NCBI RefSeq assembly: GCF_003290185.1
Contig: NZ_QNFY01000002.1
Location: forward strand, 1 to 64,000
Direction of reading: 5' to 3'
From: Chryseobacterium lathyri
GTDB lineage: Bacteria; Bacteroidota; Bacteroidia; Flavobacteriales; Weeksellaceae
Length of the DNA stretch: 64,000 nt
Under the pieces are notes generated by a model that was given only the letters and a program-made list of their open reading frames with translations, was not told the DNA's origin and did not search any database. Position numbers and translations under genes: made by a program. How positions within the stretch are numbered: the first letter of the stretch is position 1; each line of letters opens with the position of its first letter. Positions 9,982 to 19,414 of the stretch are shown here, one piece after another.

Positions 9982-11376
9982 ATGAATTACAGAATCGAAA
10001 AGGATACTATGGGAGAGGTTCAGGTGCCTGCAGATAAGTTTTGGGGAGCACAGACTGAACGTTCAAGAAATAATTTTAAGATCGGACCTGAAGGTTCTAT
10101 GCCCCACGAAATCATTGAAGCTTTTGCTTATTTAAAGAAAGCAGCAGCTTACACCAATACTGATCTTGGCGTTCTTTCTGCAGAGAAAAGAGATATGATT
10201 GCTAAGGTATGTGACGAAATCCTGGAAGGAAAGCTGAATGATCAGTTTCCATTGGTGATCTGGCAGACGGGCTCGGGAACGCAATCGAATATGAACGTTA
10301 ATGAAGTGGTTTCAAACAGGGCTCATGTTAACAATGGAGGAACTTTAGGCGACAAATCTGAAATTCATCCGAATGATGATGTGAATAAATCACAGTCTTC
10401 CAATGACACTTATCCTACAGCCATGCATATTGCCGCTTATAAGAAAGTGGTGGAGGTAACCATTCCTGCTGTTGAAAAATTAAAGAATACACTTGCTGCA
10501 AAAGCAGAAGCTTTTAAAGATATTGTAAAAATCGGCAGAACGCATCTTATGGATGCTACTCCGCTTACCCTGGGACAGGAATTTTCAGGATACAGAGCTC
10601 AGCTTGAATTTGGATTAAGAGCTTTAAAAAATACACTTCCCCATCTTTCTGAACTTGCGTTGGGCGGTACCGCAGTAGGTACAGGGCTTAACACTCCAAA
10701 CGGTTATGATGTAAAAGTAGCTGAATATATCGCGAAATTTACGAACCATCCTTTTGTTACGGCTGAAAATAAATTTGAAGCGCTGGCCGCTCATGATGCG
10801 ATTGTGGAATCTCACGGCGCATTAAAACAACTGGCTGTTTCTTTATTCAAGATTGCCCAGGATATCAGGTTATTAGCGTCAGGACCACGTTCAGGAATCG
10901 GGGAAATTCATATTCCTGAAAATGAACCGGGATCTTCTATCATGCCTGGGAAAGTAAATCCTACGCAAAACGAGGCAATGACTATGGTTTGTGCCCAGGT
11001 TTTAGGAAACGATACCACGATTTCTTTTGCAGGAACGCAGGGGAATTATGAACTTAATGTTTTCAAACCTGTTATGGCATATAATTTCCTTCAGTCTGCC
11101 CAATTGATTGCAGATGCATGTATCTCATTCAATGATCATTGTGCGGAAGGTATTGAACCCAACCATGAGAGAATTAAAGAACTGGTAGACAAATCATTAA
11201 TGCTTGTTACTGCTTTAAATACCCACATCGGTTATGAAAATGCAGCAAAAATTGCAAAAACAGCTCATAAAAACGGAACTACTCTAAAAGAAGAAGCTGT
11301 GAACCTTGGCTTTTTAACGGCTGAGCAGTTTGACGAATGGGTGAAGCCGGAAGATATGGTGGGAAGCCTGAAATAA
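9982..11376 (+). CDS. fumC: Fumarate hydratase, class II
   Basis: Iron-independent fumarase of the aspartase/fumarase superfamily, 464 residues, standard length. The frame is open from a GTG at 9934, but the family N-terminus ([16 protein letters not shown]) fixes the ATG at 9982. Signatures are [32 protein letters not shown] and the mobile SS loop [15 protein letters not shown]. It is divergent from the class I enzyme and ends in a strong terminator at 11404-11430. A weak promoter (TTG at 9934-9936, 20 bases, TAACTTTA at 9957-9964) is possible. Confidence 0.97.
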   Translation: MNYRIEKDTMGEVQVPADKFWGAQTERSRNNFKIGPEGSMPHEIIEAFAYLKKAAAYTNTDLGVLSAEKRDMIAKVCDEILEGKLNDQFPLVIWQTGSGTQSNMNVNEVVSNRAHVNNGGTLGDKSEIHPNDDVNKSQSSNDTYPTAMHIAAYKKVVEVTIPAVEKLKNTLAAKAEAFKDIVKIGRTHLMDATPLTLGQEFSGYRAQLEFGLRALKNTLPHLSELALGGTAVGTGLNTPNGYDVKVAEYIAKFTNHPFVTAENKFEALAAHDAIVESHGALKQLAVSLFKIAQDIRLLASGPRSGIGEIHIPENEPGSSIMPGKVNPTQNEAMTMVCAQVLGNDTTISFAGTQGNYELNVFKPVMAYNFLQSAQLIADACISFNDHCAEGIEPNHERIKELVDKSLMLVTALNTHIGYENAAKIAKTAHKNGTTLKEEAVNLGFLTAEQFDEWVKPEDMVGSLK

Positions 11377-11403
11377 ATTTTTAGAATTATAGATTAAATG
11401 TAG

Positions 11404-11434
11404 AAAAGCCTCAGGAATCCTGAGGCTTTTAATT
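11404..11434 (+). terminator. Terminator after fumC
   Basis: A perfect 12-base stem, AAAAGCCTCAGG with CCTGAGGCTTTT, separated by AAT. The T-run is inside the 3' arm. Confidence 0.85.
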
Positions 11435-11519
11435 TGTATAAAATACTGATATTCAAAATTTTAAATCTATTTCAATTAATAATTTCACATATTAGTGATA
11501 TAATATAAAAACTAATCTT

Positions 11520-11726
11520 ATGAAAAATTTAAAAAAATTCAGCAGAGAAAGCCTGAAACAGGTATTTGGAGGTGCGGTTATTCCGCGTTGTCCTACGAAC
11601 TGGTATCTTGTTCAGTACAATGGTTATTATGCATGCTGTAGTATTCCCACGGACAATCCTTGCCAGGGGTTGTGCATGGTGCATGTAGATATGTGTGCAA
11701 TTCCGATAGAGGAAGATCCTATTTAA
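11520..11726 (+). CDS. GG-leader, six-cysteine bacteriocin-like mini-peptide
   Basis: A 68-residue peptide. Residues 1-18 (MKNLKKFSRESLKQVFGG) form a double-glycine leader of the type found on Bacteroidota ribosomal natural-product/bacteriocin-like precursors, with the expected cleavage after Gly18. The remaining 50 residues hold six cysteines (24, 39, 40, 48, 52, 59) and end in an acidic tail. Families with such leaders are exported by peptidase-containing ABC transporters; none is encoded nearby. The ABC genes on the opposite strand lack a C39 peptidase and appear unrelated. It stands alone between two terminators. A second member with the same leader is at 49642-49809. The activity is unknown. 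Confidence 0.85.
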   Translation: MKNLKKFSRESLKQVFGGAVIPRCPTNWYLVQYNGYYACCSIPTDNPCQGLCMVHVDMCAIPIEEDPI

Positions 11727-11741
11727 GATAATTGATGGAAT

Positions 11742-11770
11742 GGCCGGGAAAATTTTCTCGGCCTTTTTAT
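11742..11770 (+). terminator. Terminator after the GG-leader peptide gene
   Basis: GGCCGGGAAAA pairs with TTTTCTCGGCC (one G-T pair) and is followed by a T-run on the plus strand. Confidence 0.75.
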
Positions 11771-12495
11771 TATAAACTAACTGCTGAAGGCACTGAAACC
11801 TGATCTGCAAAATACTGTTCGAGATCCTTTAACGTTTCCGGATTGGTCTTTATATCTTTTACAAGCTGTCCTTTATTCACAACAACGATTCTGTTGCAGA
11901 CTTCTGTGGTATGGGAAAGATCATGGCTCGAGATCAGAAAAGTTACACCATCCTGCTTTGAAAGTTCTTTGATCAGATTTTTCAGTTTGATCTGGGTGGA
12001 AGGATCCAGGTTCGCAAAAGGTTCATCAAGGATAATGATCTCCGGATTTCCGATGACAGCTCCTACTATTCCTACTTTTTTCTGATTTCCTTTTGACAGA
12101 TCACGGACGTATTTTCCTGAATTAAGAATCTCACCATTGAAAAAATCGTGAAATGGTTTTAAAAATTCATCAATGGAAGCCTTATTCTGCCCTCTCAGTT
12201 CTCCGATGAAATAAAAATATTCTTCCGGTGTCAGATAGCCAATCAGGAAAGTATCATCTACAAAAGCAGAAACTTTGTTTTTCCAGGCTTCAGATTCATT
12301 CACCCTGATCTCATCAATACTTACGAAGCCTGTAGTAGGCTGAATCAGATCAAGCATAAGACTGAAAAGAGTGGTTTTTCCGGCTCCGTTGTTTCCTACC
12401 AGTCCAAAGGTTTCACCGTTAGGGATTTCAAGATGCTCAATATTAAGAACTGTGGCAGTTCCGTAAGTCTTGGATAAATTATTGATAGTAATCAT
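11770..12495 (-). CDS. ABC transporter ATP-binding protein
   Basis: A cytoplasmic ATPase subunit, 241 residues. Walker A is GNNGAGKT (34-41), the signature is LSKGNQKK (133-140), Walker B is IIILDEP (153-159) with D-loop ANLDP, and the switch His is His190. The arrangement and length fit ABC-2-type exporter ATPases. It starts 2 bases after the stop of the DUF5687 permease gene, so the two form one transporter and one operon. The substrate is unknown. No peptidase or substrate-binding protein accompanies them. Confidence 0.92.
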   Translation of the reverse strand: MITINNLSKTYGTATVLNIEHLEIPNGETFGLVGNNGAGKTTLFSLMLDLIQPTTGFVSIDEIRVNESEAWKNKVSAFVDDTFLIGYLTPEEYFYFIGELRGQNKASIDEFLKPFHDFFNGEILNSGKYVRDLSKGNQKKVGIVGAVIGNPEIIILDEPFANLDPSTQIKLKNLIKELSKQDGVTFLISSHDLSHTTEVCNRIVVVNKGQLVKDIKTNPETLKDLEQYFADQVSVPSAVSL

Positions 12496-12497
12496 AG

Positions 12498-13964
12498 TTA
12501 ATCTTTGTTTTTAAATGCGTCCAGTGTACTGTATTTTTCGCGTTTATATTGTTTGACGATGATATCGAATATTTTTTCTCTGAGGAAGAATCCTGCAAGT
12601 CCAAAAACTGCGATGCTTACAACTCCGGCCGTAATTCCAAAGAAATATTTTGAAAGGGCAAAAACACCCATTGGAAGCAGCATTTTCGGAATTAATAAGA
12701 GCATGGATTTCAGATTAAAGCTGTTTTTCTGTCCTATCCTTTTTTCTTTTGAATTCAGATCAATTTGGGTTTTATTAAATGCTCCGGACCAAAGGGTAAG
12801 CTGGGAATTCACTCCGATATTATAAAGTCCTGCTGCCAAAAATGTGATATAAACTTCCCAACCGAAATAAGCATAAAATAATGCAACAATGATTGAAGCT
12901 GCCGTCACAATATTGATCAGCCACCATTTTGCTTTGAGATATTCTTTGTAAGGAACATTCAGCGTCATCATCAATGGATAGTAAGAACTGTCGAATGCAG
13001 GAACCCGCTGCCCGAAGAGAAACTGAAAGCCTCCTGTTACAAACAGTCCCATAAACATCATCATGGCAGGCGTCTTATAAATCACAGAGGTATACATCAG
13101 CAATCCGTAAAAAAGAAAGAAAAAACTTCCGATCAGAATTCCTTTGGTGACTTTATTCCGTCTCAGCATTTTAATATCATTATTGATAAAGGTTCCGATA
13201 ACGCCATATTTGTTTAGAAAAGCAATATTTTCCGTTTTCCCGAACTGTTTTTTAGCTTCAAGCCCCTGATCCAAATAAAATTCTTTCCGGACGTAATTAA
13301 AGCATATTTTCCAAAGACTGAAAAACAGCATAACCGGAATTACAATCATATAAGGATTCTTGTAGAAACCGTAAACAAATCTCTCTGAGTAAGAAAGCAC
13401 AGGGACTATATTATAATACCCAAGCCCGGCCACTGCAGCAAATAGAAGCCCTATGATAATTGCTACTATTTCCTTATCATTAAACAGAATATTAATGAAA
13501 TTATTAAGGTAAAACGAAAAAGAAATCCCGATTAACCAGGCCAAAATACCCGTCACACTGTATCCATTGAACAGTGCAATAACGGAAAATGTAATAAAGA
13601 ATAAAGAATTCAGCCAGCTTAATGCCGAAAGAAAGGTTTTCACAAGCATATAATTGACCAGTGTATTCTTGGGAATATTCTGGGTCAGAAACGGTTTAAT
13701 ATTCTGGGTAGACATTTCCTGCCAGATGTATTTCAGAATGAGGTCCAGCGCCCAGGCAACCACTACAAGTTTTGAAATCGCTTTTAAAGGATCTTGGTGC
13801 ATTTCGTCCCGCACATAGAAGAATGCGGCAAAAGCACCTCCTGCCAGGCATGCCATAAAGTAGAGGATTCCTATAAAACGAAGGATCTTCATGGCAAGAT
13901 TCACCCCTACAGAAGTACCACGGAAAAAGCTCTTGATTTCGAGCCTGAGGAACTTTAGAAACAT
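12498..13964 (-). CDS. ABC transporter permease, DUF5687 family
   Basis: A 488-residue polytopic membrane protein with about twelve hydrophobic segments, for example FIGILYFMACLAGGAFAAFF near residue 35. The N-terminal MFLKFLRLEIKSFFR and the WQEMSTQNIKPFLTQNI region fit the DUF5687 family of Bacteroidota ABC permeases, which are normally paired with one ATPase gene, as here. It probably forms the membrane part of an exporter of unknown substrate. An inverted repeat (13975-13999) lies just upstream of the start and could be an operator. Confidence 0.85.
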   Translation of the reverse strand: MFLKFLRLEIKSFFRGTSVGVNLAMKILRFIGILYFMACLAGGAFAAFFYVRDEMHQDPLKAISKLVVVAWALDLILKYIWQEMSTQNIKPFLTQNIPKNTLVNYMLVKTFLSALSWLNSLFFITFSVIALFNGYSVTGILAWLIGISFSFYLNNFINILFNDKEIVAIIIGLLFAAVAGLGYYNIVPVLSYSERFVYGFYKNPYMIVIPVMLFFSLWKICFNYVRKEFYLDQGLEAKKQFGKTENIAFLNKYGVIGTFINNDIKMLRRNKVTKGILIGSFFFLFYGLLMYTSVIYKTPAMMMFMGLFVTGGFQFLFGQRVPAFDSSYYPLMMTLNVPYKEYLKAKWWLINIVTAASIIVALFYAYFGWEVYITFLAAGLYNIGVNSQLTLWSGAFNKTQIDLNSKEKRIGQKNSFNLKSMLLLIPKMLLPMGVFALSKYFFGITAGVVSIAVFGLAGFFLREKIFDIIVKQYKREKYSTLDAFKNKD

Positions 13965-13974
13965 ATTTAGTTTT

Positions 13975-13999
13975 TTTACATTAGTCAGTATAATGTAAA
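13975..13999. promoter_or_regulatory. Inverted repeat upstream of the ABC exporter operon
   Basis: TTTACATTA (13975-13983) and TAATGTAAA (13991-13999) form perfect 9-base arms around seven bases. They lie about ten bases upstream of the permease start, between it and recN. No T-run follows on the minus strand, which argues for an operator rather than a terminator. Confidence 0.4.
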
Positions 14000-14012
14000 A
14001 TATGTTACAATT

Positions 14013-15662
14013 TTAGCCAATAAGTTCTTTAGCCTGTGCCAGTGCGGCCTCAGTAATTTTGCTCCCGGAAAGGAGCTGGGCAATCTCGTTCAGCTTTTCC
14101 TCGTCATCCAGAGGAATGATGGTAGATTGTGTTTTACCGGAAATATCACGTTTAACCACTTTGTAGTTATTATTTCCTTTGGCTGCAACTTGTGCAAGGT
14201 GAGAAATAACAATAAGCTGCATGTCTGTGGCCATTTCCCGCATCAGGTTTCCAATCTCTTCTGCTACTTTCCCGGAAACTCCCGTATCTATTTCATCCAG
14301 AATCAGGGTTGGAAGCTCATCGCTTTCGGCAATGATTTTCTTCACTGCAAGCATGACCCTGGACCTTTCACCGCCGGAAATAGCCGTCTGAATTGGTTTT
14401 AAAGGGAAGCCTGAGTTAGCTTGAAACAGCAACTGTATATTTTCTTTCCCGAATGCATTAAATTCAGGGGTATCCTGAAGCTCAATGTCAACTCGGGCTT
14501 TTTCAAGTCCTAATTTTTTAAGAAGACCTTCTGCTTTTTTGACAAAGACAGGAATAGATTTTTTTCTGTTTTTTGAAAGTTTTTCGGCCAGAGACTGAAG
14601 TGTTTTTTCTTTTTTGGAAATACTTTCTTCAATTTCCAAAATTTTATCTTCAAGTTCTGAAGCACCTTTCTGTTCTCCTGCAAGCTGGTCTCTGAGTTCT
14701 TTCAATTCATTGATATCAGAAACGCTATGCTTTAGAAACTGGGCATTGATTTTATTATTAAGATCAACAAGGATAGCAAGATTGGCTGGATTGATTTCTA
14801 TTCTTTCCGATTCATTTTCAAGTTCGGAAATAATATCTTTTAGCTCCACAAAAGAAGTTTCCAGTCTTTCATCAAGTTCTGAAAAACTACTTGAAACTTC
14901 TGATATTTTTGATAGTTTATTTTTAGCTTCGTTGAAGAAAGAAAGGATCCCGACTTCTTCCTGGTGAAACCTTGAAAGAATCTGGACCAGGTTTTCAGAG
15001 ATCATTTCGGCATTCTCCTGGATGGAAAGCTGGTTCTGAAGGTCTTCATAGTCTATATCGTCCAGTTTCAGTTCCTCCAGTTCGTTTAAGAGAAACTCTT
15101 TATAATCGCTTTCTTTCCTGTTTTCAGAAAGCTGGGCCTGAAATTTTTTAAGCTGTATTTTTAAACTCTGAAAATCTGAAAATTCATTCTGATATTCTTC
15201 AATCGCTTTTTTATTTTCAGAAAGACCGTCAATAATTTTAAACTGGTATTCTGAGGTAAAAAGGTTTGAGGTTTCAAACTGCGAGTGGATATCAATCAGT
15301 TTTGAAGATAATTCTTTAAGTACATCAAGGGTTACCGGTACATCATTGATAAATGCTCTGGATTTTCCGGAAGGAAGAATTTCCCTTCGGATGATGGTCT
15401 GATGCTCATAATCGAGATCATTTTCAATAAAGAATTTTTTGAACTGGTTATTTAAATCAAATTCAGTTTCTACAATACTTTTCTCTTCTGATTTGGAAAT
15501 AGACTTTACGTCTGCCCTTTCGCCCAGGATAAGCCTTAAGGCACCTAAAATAATAGATTTTCCTGCTCCGGTCTCGCCGGTGATGACCTGTAAACCGTTA
15601 TGCAATGATACTTCAAGAGTATCAATCAAGGCAAAATTTTTAATATAAATTCTCGAAAGCAT
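14013..15662 (-). CDS. recN: DNA repair protein RecN
   Basis: An SMC-like ATPase acting early in double-strand break repair, 549 residues, standard length. Walker A is GETGAGKS (29-36). The ABC signature is SGGERSR (from 429) and Walker B is LILDEIDTGVSG (from about 453). Residues about 150-370 between them are coiled coil, rich in Glu, Lys and Leu. It is the last gene of the run bamD-rpoZ-coaBC-porD-recN, with 75 bases between porD and recN. The ATG at 15662 fits the conserved MLSRIYIKNFALI start. Confidence 0.96.
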   Translation of the reverse strand: MLSRIYIKNFALIDTLEVSLHNGLQVITGETGAGKSIILGALRLILGERADVKSISKSEEKSIVETEFDLNNQFKKFFIENDLDYEHQTIIRREILPSGKSRAFINDVPVTLDVLKELSSKLIDIHSQFETSNLFTSEYQFKIIDGLSENKKAIEEYQNEFSDFQSLKIQLKKFQAQLSENRKESDYKEFLLNELEELKLDDIDYEDLQNQLSIQENAEMISENLVQILSRFHQEEVGILSFFNEAKNKLSKISEVSSSFSELDERLETSFVELKDIISELENESERIEINPANLAILVDLNNKINAQFLKHSVSDINELKELRDQLAGEQKGASELEDKILEIEESISKKEKTLQSLAEKLSKNRKKSIPVFVKKAEGLLKKLGLEKARVDIELQDTPEFNAFGKENIQLLFQANSGFPLKPIQTAISGGERSRVMLAVKKIIAESDELPTLILDEIDTGVSGKVAEEIGNLMREMATDMQLIVISHLAQVAAKGNNNYKVVKRDISGKTQSTIIPLDDEEKLNEIAQLLSGSKITEAALAQAKELIG

Positions 15663-15737
15663 GGATAATAGCTGATTACTTTAAGTAATGCAAATATAGA
15701 ATTAAGTATTCAAAAACTTAAAACGAAGGATCTATCT

Positions 15738-16640
15738 TTATTTCCACTTACTCCACTTATTCTCCGAATATTTAGGTGTGAAGATCATCATCAGCTGTTT
15801 AAGATCATTCATAACAAGTCCTCCATTATTTCCTGAATTGAAAATATTGAAGATCTCATCACTTTTATTATCAAGAAACAGATTGAAGTAATAGGATTGC
15901 TGGAAAGAGTTTTCATACCTTTTCAGCTGCATAAGGGCGTCAAAAATCACTTTTTTCGCAGCGGTCTGATCCTGATTGAACAGATTATCCAAACCTGCTC
16001 TGTGATAGGTATACATCGTGGAACGCAATTGATTCCAGTTCGGGTTGATAATTTCATTGATGAGGATGGTACGGCTTCTTGGCTCATTGATGACATTCCA
16101 GCCTTCATAGTTTCTGTTCTGAGAGTTCTGGGCAATCTGCTGGGCTTTTGCAAACCATGGTGTTCCGCCCATAGACTGGAAGCTGTCTGCGTCATAACCT
16201 AAAATGACGTACACATAAAAGCTGATCACATCAATAAGGTTTTTTCCTGAGAACTGTCTTTCATTGAATACAAGATTTTCGTTTTCAATATATTCAAAGG
16301 CAAATCTCTGGTCCTGAAGGTTAATCAGCGGAGACTCATAGCTGGTACTGAATACGGGGCGCACAGCCTGAATCACAATGCTTCCCTTGAAACGGTTTCC
16401 GTCTCTTTCAGCAATAACAACTGCAAAATTACATTTGATCTTTTCGAAATTCTGAAGTTTTTTCCCGGTCCAGCTGGTATTATTGATGAAGTCTCTAAGA
16501 CTTTTCTCCAAGGCTTTATAGGCCTGCTGGTTACTCCCTCCCAGTTGCTGGGAGTTGATCTGTACGGTCGCAAGCAATTCCTGGGAAAAACTCAGATTAT
16601 ATATAAAAAGCAGCAAAAATAGGCTTATGATTTTTTTCAT
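15738..16640 (-). CDS. porD: Type IX secretion system protein PorD (DUF4835)
   Basis: A 300-residue exported protein with a signal peptide (MKKIISLFLLLFIYNLSFSQ). The ELLATVQINSQQLGGSNQQ start of the mature part, a FINNTSWTGKKL block and the RSRTILINEIINPNWNQLR region match the DUF4835/PorD family. PorD is needed for T9SS function in Porphyromonas and is found across gliding Bacteroidota. It agrees with the T9SS substrates at the left end of the window. It is transcribed between coaBC and recN, an arrangement I know from other Flavobacteriia. Confidence 0.9.
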   Translation of the reverse strand: MKKIISLFLLLFIYNLSFSQELLATVQINSQQLGGSNQQAYKALEKSLRDFINNTSWTGKKLQNFEKIKCNFAVVIAERDGNRFKGSIVIQAVRPVFSTSYESPLINLQDQRFAFEYIENENLVFNERQFSGKNLIDVISFYVYVILGYDADSFQSMGGTPWFAKAQQIAQNSQNRNYEGWNVINEPRSRTILINEIINPNWNQLRSTMYTYHRAGLDNLFNQDQTAAKKVIFDALMQLKRYENSFQQSYYFNLFLDNKSDEIFNIFNSGNNGGLVMNDLKQLMMIFTPKYSENKWSKWK

Positions 16641-16676
16641 TATCTATTAAAAATTGAGAACGGAAATTTATTAAAA

Positions 16677-17882
16677 TTATTTTAAAAGTTGAGCCTCAAC
16701 AAAATCCAGAATATCTGCAGCGACTTCATCTTTAGATTTGAGATCAAATTCTTTTTTTCCTGTTTTGGTAAATATCTTAATTTTATTGGTGTCGTTTTTA
16801 AAGCCTGCACCTTCATCACGGAGGGAGTTCAGCACGATCATATCAAGATTTTTCTTTTCGAGTTTCCCTTTGGCATTTTCTTCTTCATTCTGGGTTTCCA
16901 AGGCAAAACCTACCAAAAACTGATGGGTTTTCTTTTCACCCATTGTTTTAAGAATATCAGGATTTTTAACCAGTTCAATGGTTAAATTATCATCATTTTT
17001 TTTTATTTTCTCTTTCGCAACCTCTTTTGGGGCATAGTCTGCTACGGCGGCACTGGCAATACCAATATCCACGCGGTCATAAAATTCAAACACTTTATTC
17101 AGCATTTCTTTGGCAGAGGTTACTTTATGAAGCTGGATATTTTTATCTTCTGTCTTCTGTGAGCTGGGTCCTGATATCAAAATAACTTTTGCGCCTCTTT
17201 TTGAGGCTTCTTCAGCAAGGGAAAAGCCCATTTTGCCTGAGGAATGGTTACCGATAAATCTTACGGGATCAAGAGCTTCGTAGGTTGGCCCGGCTGTGAT
17301 CAGCACTGTTTTTCCTTCTAAGCTTTTGGCATGATTTACGGAATTAAAAAAGTTTTCAACAGTTTTAAAAATAGTCTCAGGTTCTGCCATTCTTCCCTGC
17401 CCTACCAATCCGCTGGCCAGTTCACCGGTTTCAGCGGGGATAATGATGTGACCGTAATCTTCTGCCAGTTCAATATTCTGTTTGGTAGAAGGATGCGCAT
17501 ACATATCAAGGTCCATTGCCGGAGCAATAAATACAGGGCATTTTGCAGACATATAGGTAGCAATCAAGAGGTTATCACACATACCGTGAACCATTTTAGC
17601 CAAAGTATTAGCCGTACATGGAGCTACGATCATTACATCTGCCCATAAGGCCATCTCCACATGGCTGTTCCAGGTACCGTTATTGCCATAAAAATCTGAA
17701 TATACAGGTTTTCTGGAAAGGGTTGAAAGACTTAATTTCGTTACAAACTGCTCTGCATCGGGCGTCATAATCATCTGAACTTCGGCTCCTTTTTTTACAA
17801 AATCCCTGATCAGGAAATGAATTTTATAGGCCGCAATTCCCCCAGAAACAGCGATAAGTATCTTTTTACCGGAAACACTCAT
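16677..17882 (-). CDS. coaBC: Bifunctional phosphopantothenoylcysteine decarboxylase / phosphopantothenate-cysteine ligase
   Basis: Two consecutive steps of coenzyme A synthesis in one 401-residue protein. The N-terminal flavoprotein (CoaC) half starts ILIAVSGGIAAYK, and the His of NSHVEMALWAD and APAMDLDMYAHP belong to its active site. The CoaB half starts at about residue 190 with VLITAGPTYEALDPVRFIGN, then HSSGKMG, AAVADYAP and the catalytic-lysine region LVKNPDIL. Length and order are standard. It lies downstream of rpoZ behind a hairpin (17948-17982) and upstream of porD. Confidence 0.96.
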   Translation of the reverse strand: MSVSGKKILIAVSGGIAAYKIHFLIRDFVKKGAEVQMIMTPDAEQFVTKLSLSTLSRKPVYSDFYGNNGTWNSHVEMALWADVMIVAPCTANTLAKMVHGMCDNLLIATYMSAKCPVFIAPAMDLDMYAHPSTKQNIELAEDYGHIIIPAETGELASGLVGQGRMAEPETIFKTVENFFNSVNHAKSLEGKTVLITAGPTYEALDPVRFIGNHSSGKMGFSLAEEASKRGAKVILISGPSSQKTEDKNIQLHKVTSAKEMLNKVFEFYDRVDIGIASAAVADYAPKEVAKEKIKKNDDNLTIELVKNPDILKTMGEKKTHQFLVGFALETQNEEENAKGKLEKKNLDMIVLNSLRDEGAGFKNDTNKIKIFTKTGKKEFDLKSKDEVAADILDFVEAQLLK

Positions 17883-17947
17883 TTAGTTTTAATTTTTGAA
17901 ATACTAAATTACTTATTTTTTCGCACAAAGACAGGTATAAACAGACA

Positions 17948-17982
17948 AAGGTCATAAAAGAACTGAATTCCTTTATGACCTT
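17948..17982 (-). terminator. Hairpin between rpoZ and coaBC
   Basis: AAGGTCATAAA pairs perfectly with TTTATGACCTT around a 13-base loop. On the minus strand it is followed only by a T-poor TGTCTGTTTATACC, so it may be a weak terminator, an RNA processing site or an attenuator dividing bamD-rpoZ from coaBC-porD-recN. Confidence 0.4.
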
Positions 17983-18004
17983 CATATATAAAAAACACAA
18001 ATAA

Positions 18005-18328
18005 TTATTTTCTGTCTTCTGTCTTTCTGAAATAGATATCTTCATTCAGCCATTCTTCGATAGCAATAGAAGTAGGCTTAGGAAGTTTTTCATAATGTTT
18101 AGAGATTTCAATCTGCTCTCTGTTTTCGAAAACTTCTTCCAATGTAGAATTGTGCACCGCAAATTCGTCCAGTTTATTGTGAAGTTCTGTACGGATTTCT
18201 GCGTTGATCTGCTCTGCTCTCTTTCCCATGATAACAATAGCTTCATAGATTGAACCTACTTTATCTTCAATCTTGTCTTTATCGTAAGTAATAGTATTTA
18301 CTTCTGCTTTTGTATCTTTTACGCTCAT
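18005..18328 (-). CDS. rpoZ: DNA-directed RNA polymerase omega subunit
   Basis: A 107-residue protein of the Bacteroidota RpoZ/Rpb6-like type. The core GSIYEAIVIMGKRAEQINAE corresponds to the conserved omega helix that contacts beta-prime, and a longer acidic C-terminal half follows. It sits 42 bases downstream of bamD and upstream of coaBC. Omega next to coaBC is also common in other phyla (rpoZ-dfp). The start at 18328 is the only sensible one. Confidence 0.88.
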   Translation of the reverse strand: MSVKDTKAEVNTITYDKDKIEDKVGSIYEAIVIMGKRAEQINAEIRTELHNKLDEFAVHNSTLEEVFENREQIEISKHYEKLPKPTSIAIEEWLNEDIYFRKTEDRK

Positions 18329-18370
18329 TTTGAGAAATTTATTTTATTAATAAGATGGCAAATTTACGAA

Positions 18371-19366
18371 TTATCTTTGGATTTTGAAAGTGGCCGCCGG
18401 AGGAGGGGTCTGAAGTGCTGCACTATCCCTCTGGATCTGCATTGCCTTCTTTTCATTGCTGATCTGATCTTTAATCTGCTGCTCAGCTTTAGTTTTTTCT
18501 GCCATTTTATCAGCCTCCTTTTTCTGTCTTGCCGTTAATGCTGCAATTCTTGCTTCTGTCTGTTTTTTAACAACAGCAAAGTTTTCTTTTTCTTTTGTCA
18601 GTTTCGCTCTAAGGTCTACTGCTGTTTTAGAATATTCCGTATTCGGAAGCTCTTTTTCTACCAGCTTTGTATAAGCAAGGGCACTTTCTATACGCTCATC
18701 TTTAAGGTCATATACAGACTTTAAAGCCAGCTCATAGCGTGATTTCATGATATAATCATAAATCTTCGGACGAAGCTTGGTACTTGGAAAATCTTCCAGT
18801 ACGTTTTCAAAAGCAACATTAGCAGCTTTGTACTCACCCATTTTGAAGTACTGTCTGGCATTTTCATATGCCTTGAACTCTAATTTATAAGACAGCTCAT
18901 CAATCAGCTGGCTGATATTTTTAGATCTTTCAGAGTTTGGATAATTGGTCAGGAAATCCTGAAGCTCATTGATTGCGGTTTCTGTAGTGGACTGGTCCAG
19001 GTTATAATCCATAGAACCTTCGTAGTAGCATAATGCAGACATATACGCTGCTTCTTCTGCTCTCGGATCTTTAGGGAAGTTGACCGCAAAGTTTTTAAAC
19101 TGATGCCCCGCCAGCTTATAGCTTTTGTCATAATAATTCGCATAAGCAGTATTAAAACCTACATTAGGAAAATCATCTGTTCCTGCTACGAGGTTAGTAA
19201 GCCTGTCATATAGTGCCAATGCATTCTTCCACTTCTTTTTGGCAAAGTTATCATTAGCTGCCTTTAAGATAAAATTCTTGTCAGCACTCTTCATTGCTTT
19301 TTCCTGCTGGCTTACGCATGAGGAAATCACTGCCACTGCAAAAAGACCTAAAATATATTTTTTCAT
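18371..19366 (-). CDS. bamD: Outer-membrane assembly lipoprotein BamD
   Basis: A lipoprotein component of the BAM complex that inserts beta-barrels into the outer membrane. The signal MKKYILGLFAVAVISSC gives lipidation at Cys17. Residues about 30-240 are five TPR-like helical pairs, for example KKWKNALALYDRL and EAAYMSALCYYEG. The C-terminal 70 residues are a Lys/Glu/Ala-rich coiled coil with a Pro-rich end, an extension absent from the proteobacterial protein. It heads the run with rpoZ, coaBC, porD and recN. A -7 box lies 49 bases upstream. Confidence 0.92.
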   Translation of the reverse strand: MKKYILGLFAVAVISSCVSQQEKAMKSADKNFILKAANDNFAKKKWKNALALYDRLTNLVAGTDDFPNVGFNTAYANYYDKSYKLAGHQFKNFAVNFPKDPRAEEAAYMSALCYYEGSMDYNLDQSTTETAINELQDFLTNYPNSERSKNISQLIDELSYKLEFKAYENARQYFKMGEYKAANVAFENVLEDFPSTKLRPKIYDYIMKSRYELALKSVYDLKDERIESALAYTKLVEKELPNTEYSKTAVDLRAKLTKEKENFAVVKKQTEARIAALTARQKKEADKMAEKTKAEQQIKDQISNEKKAMQIQRDSAALQTPPPAATFKIQR

Positions 19367-19414
19367 ATAAAAAATTCAACAGTTTTCGGATGATACAGCC
19401 GATTTACTAATTTG

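Noticed and set aside
11770..13964. Dedicated exporter for the GG-leader peptide at 11520
   Set aside because: The ABC genes are on the opposite strand, separated by a terminator, and the ATPase is only 241 residues with no C39 peptidase domain.
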